Source: Brumimicrobium mesophilum (lineage in GTDB: Bacteria; Bacteroidota; Bacteroidia; Flavobacteriales_D; Crocinitomicaceae). From it: a stretch of DNA of 64,000 nt. A program made the position numbers and the translations under genes. The stretch lies in contig NZ_PVSS01000006.1 of assembly GCF_003025005.1 (NCBI RefSeq), forward strand, positions 186,001 through 250,000. Reading direction: 5' to 3'. Shown piece by piece: positions 62,352-64,000 of this stretch; positions within the stretch are counted from its first letter, which is position 1, and every line of letters begins with the position of its first letter. The notes beneath the pieces were generated by a model that saw only the letters and a program-made list of their open reading frames with translations, was not told the origin of the DNA and made no database searches.

Positions 62352-62867
62352 TTATTCAAAATAAACTCCTTCTGTAGTAAATGAAAAGGATTTACTTCCT
62401 AATCCACCTATCATAACCGCTTGAAATAGAGGGTTTAGTTTCTGATTGCCATACCATTCAATTACGAAGTTTGCACCTGAACCTCCAGTGTCATCTTTTT
62501 CATCTACCACATATTCGATGGTTTCAAAAGTGTTGACGTAAATAGGGTTTTCTAGATATTTCTTGACTAATTTTCCTTCAGTATTGAAATAATCAATGCG
62601 CGTAATGAATAAAGTGTCGGTTTCGCTGGTGTTATGGATACTCAAAGTTGAGGTCAGCGAAGTTCTGTCGTTTCTTGTACTTTGGTAAATATTTGAATAA
62701 ACTGGAACATATACTTTTTTTGTTTTAAAAATGCTATCGGTTGAATTTTCCAAGTTTTTCAGCGCGTGATCTTCAACAATAACTTGAGTTTCGCTATTTG
62801 GTACATGGTTTTCACAGCTGAAAATAGCGAAAAGCGGAAGAAAAAGTAAGCGTTTGAAATATTTCAT
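62352..62867 (-). CDS. DUF3124 lipoprotein
   Basis: I chose the ATG at 62867, which gives a lipoprotein signal (MKYFKRLLFLPLFAIFSCEN, lipobox IFSC); the frame is open 14 codons upstream. The 171-residue product matches DUF3124: 'VYVPVYSNIYQSTRNDRTSLTSTLSIHNTS' (split), 'TFETIEYVVDEKDDTGGSGANFVIEW' (split) with the GGSGANFxxEW motif, and 'PLFQAVMIGG'. Function unknown; probably anchored to the outer or inner membrane. It lies 24 bp upstream of the flavoprotein's start and may share its transcript. A -7 box is at 62898-62905. Confidence 0.85.
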   Translation of the reverse strand: MKYFKRLLFLPLFAIFSCENHVPNSETQVIVEDHALKNLENSTDSIFKTKKVYVPVYSNIYQSTRNDRTSLTSTLSIHNTSETDTLFITRIDYFNTEGKLVKKYLENPIYVNTFETIEYVVDEKDDTGGSGANFVIEWYGNQKLNPLFQAVMIGGLGSKSFSFTTEGVYFE

Positions 62868-62897
62868 ATTTTGAAAAATATTGATTGTTTTATAATC

Positions 62898-62905
62898 CAA
62901 ATATA
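62898..62905 (-). promoter_or_regulatory. candidate -7 box of the DUF3124 gene
   Basis: On the minus strand TATATTTG matches TAnnTTTG and is about 31 bases before the ATG at 62867. The -33 element is not clear. Confidence 0.45.
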
Positions 62906-63113
62906 GCAAAGAATGAAAACATTCGTTGTAGTTCGATTAAAACAAAGTCTTACTTCAAATGAAAATTACGACAGCGAACATTTAGTTATTTTGAAAAAGT
63001 GAAAAAGGAGTGGTTTGAGGTAGTTGATAAAAAAATCGGTAGAATGATTGAGAAAGAATGTATCTTTTGTCATCTTAGATTAGAACTTATGTTTTAAAAT
63101 GTATTCAATAGTA

Positions 63114-63284
63114 CTATTCAATATCAATTAATTCAAGAATTTTTTCCAGGCTGACTTGTCTTGGTGTTACCGTAACCATATTAGGTCCGGAATAATAACG
63201 CAATGAAAATTTTTGGGATTCCTTGATTTTCTCCATTATAGGCAAAGGAATGGCGTATTTTATTCTAACGATTTTTTTATTTTT
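63114..63284 (-). other. in-frame continuation of the lipoprotein frame behind its stop codon
   Basis: Directly after the TAA of the gene at 63285-63743, the same frame stays open for 56 codons to a TAG at 63114. It encodes a protein-like sequence with 'IVRIKYAIPLPIMEKIKES', 'KFSLRYYSGPNMVTVTPR' and 'VSLEKILELIDIE'. The stop lies between A-runs (A7-T-A7). Either one base was mutated or the run has slipped. Confidence 0.6.
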
Positions 63285-63743
63285 TTATGTATAGCTCGTC
63301 ACCACAGAAACATTGGATGAATCCGCAGTTAAAATATCCGATTTATTCTCCTTTGTTTCTCTAATGTTGTCCACCTCAAGTTCTTTAACCACCATTGGAA
63401 ATGCAACTTCATCAATTATGATAAATACTTTCTCCTCTAACTTGTAGCTTGTCGCTGATAATTCGAGATAATCATAAGCTGTAAAAGTCGTTTTCCCTTC
63501 TGAATCGACTTCTTTAATGAGATCTTGCACCATATATTTTACTGCATTTCTATCACCTTTAGGAAAAACAAAATGCTTTAGTTCATATCGTTGCGTATTA
63601 TAGACTACATCCTTCGTGATAAAAATCTCATTATAAATTTTTTCATTAAAGCAACTGTTGAGAGTGAAGGGAAGAATGAAAATCATTATAAAATATAGCA
63701 ACGCTTTCTTATAAAGCGATTTTGTGAATTTTAGTTTGTTCAT
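63285..63743 (-). CDS. lipoprotein of unknown function, possibly cut short by a stop codon
   Basis: The start is set at the ATG at 63743, giving a lipoprotein signal ending in LNSC ('FIMIFILPFTLNSCFNEK'); the frame is open 37 codons upstream. The 152-residue product has 'KGDRNAVKYMVQDLIKEVDSEGKTTFTAYDYLELSATSY' (split) and 'KVFIIIDEVAFPMVVKELE', with no recognised family. It ends 'SVVTSYT' at a TAA inside an A-rich run, while the same frame continues with 56 credible codons after it, so the protein may have been longer. I keep the annotated stop and mark the continuation separately. Confidence 0.6.
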   Translation of the reverse strand: MNKLKFTKSLYKKALLYFIMIFILPFTLNSCFNEKIYNEIFITKDVVYNTQRYELKHFVFPKGDRNAVKYMVQDLIKEVDSEGKTTFTAYDYLELSATSYKLEEKVFIIIDEVAFPMVVKELEVDNIRETKENKSDILTADSSNVSVVTSYT

Positions 63744-63905
63744 AGGATTTGGAAATTTATAGTGTAGCAGGTTAAAAGTAATAAACTTTTCGAAATAATA
63801 TGATGAGGAGGCTTGAGGGGTTAAATAAATTATTTTATCCTTCAAAACTAACAATCACTTTCGATGTATCTTGATTCCAAAAACAAATAAAATGCAAGAA
63901 TTCTA

Positions 63906-64000
63906 TCAATACATCTTATTTGCATTCGCCGATTTTTCTGGAATCTGCTGAATAGAATCCCAATGTTCGCAAATCTTCCCATTTTCATCAAATCTAAAAA
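63906..64000 (-). CDS. SnoaL-like/NTF2-like domain protein (partial, N-terminus outside window)
   Basis: The minus strand from the window's right edge encodes 'FRFDENGKICEHWDSIQQIP' followed by 'EKSANANKMY' and a TGA at 63906. 'RFDENGKIxEHWDxIQxIPEKSANxN' is the C-terminal hallmark of SnoaL-like proteins in the NTF2 superfamily, small cone-shaped barrels that include isomerases and ketosteroid-like enzymes. Only 30 residues lie within the window, so its activity cannot be judged. Confidence 0.7.
   Translation of the reverse strand, partial: FRFDENGKICEHWDSIQQIPEKSANANKMY

Noticed and set aside
62913-62999. A 29-codon plus-strand ORF (MKTFVVVRLKQ...) followed in another frame by about 33 credible codons
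   Set aside because: It could be a small frameshifted gene, but it is too short, overlaps the promoter region of the DUF3124 gene and has no recognisable homology.
1-64000. tRNA, rRNA, riboswitch and CRISPR signals
   Set aside because: On reading both strands I saw no cloverleaf with the conserved TTCGAATC-type arm, no rRNA segment, no conserved riboswitch core and no regular direct repeats. A scan with tRNAscan-SE, Infernal/Rfam and a CRISPR finder would settle this.

Overview
The window is an AT-rich bacterial chromosome segment from a member of the Bacteroidota, most likely order Flavobacteriales and possibly close to Crocinitomicaceae. This rests on four things: four proteins with type IX secretion (T9SS) C-terminal sorting domains (types A and B); an ftsK-lolA gene order; a Bacteroidota-type GlmU-like enzyme; and several upstream matches to the Bacteroidota -7 promoter box TAnnTTTG. 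No rRNA, tRNA, CRISPR array, prophage or intact insertion sequence was seen.

Layout. 0-4 kb (minus): a lolA-like fragment cut by the window edge, ftsK and a lipoprotein. 4-8.1 kb (plus): arginase, argS and a GlmU-like enzyme, closely spaced. 8.2-11.6 kb (plus): a lipoprotein, a perfect 26-bp inverted repeat, and lon. 11.7-14.3 kb (minus): an HMA-CDF metal transporter, a Fur-family regulator and an RlmI-type methyltransferase. 14.4-24.1 kb (minus): a run of mostly unrecognised secreted, lipid-anchored or membrane proteins, including a 1234-residue PKD-repeat T9SS protein. 24.3-28.5 kb: an alpha/beta hydrolase, a small membrane protein, a decayed partial copy of a peptidase gene inside a cluster of REP-like palindromes, and the intact S9D-type peptidase. 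28.6-34.3 kb: an accessory-looking stretch with a HipA-like kinase overlapping a DUF3037 gene, an esterase with a C-terminal helical region, a membrane protein/XRE regulator pair and an IRG-like GTPase. 34.4-36 kb: small envelope proteins. 36-41 kb: a cyanophycin locus (cphA, cphB and an isoaspartyl peptidase). 41-48 kb: a CBS/DUF21 protein, a DUF2914 protein, an S41 peptidase, a T9SS protein and a lipoprotein. 48-56.9 kb: secreted proteins, FabV, a Kelch T9SS protein, a fasciclin protein, a four-CHRD T9SS protein and a beta-barrel protein. 57-64 kb: an AarF kinase, a PorT-like barrel, a REP-rich gap, an MDR oxidoreductase, a broken SDR gene, a BaiN/HI0933 flavoprotein, a DUF3124 lipoprotein, a lipoprotein that appears to be cut short by a stop codon, and the end of a SnoaL-like gene.

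How the genes may work together. The clearest theme is arginine and nitrogen storage. CphA would polymerise Asp and Arg into cyanophycin, CphB would cleave it to beta-Asp-Arg, the isoaspartyl peptidase would release Asp and Arg, and the arginase about 31 kb away could break down the Arg. Much of the rest serves the cell envelope. Non-coding DNA carries several families of short palindromes in gaps and gene ends, together with two gene remnants (a peptidase tail and an SDR N-terminus). This suggests local duplication and decay.
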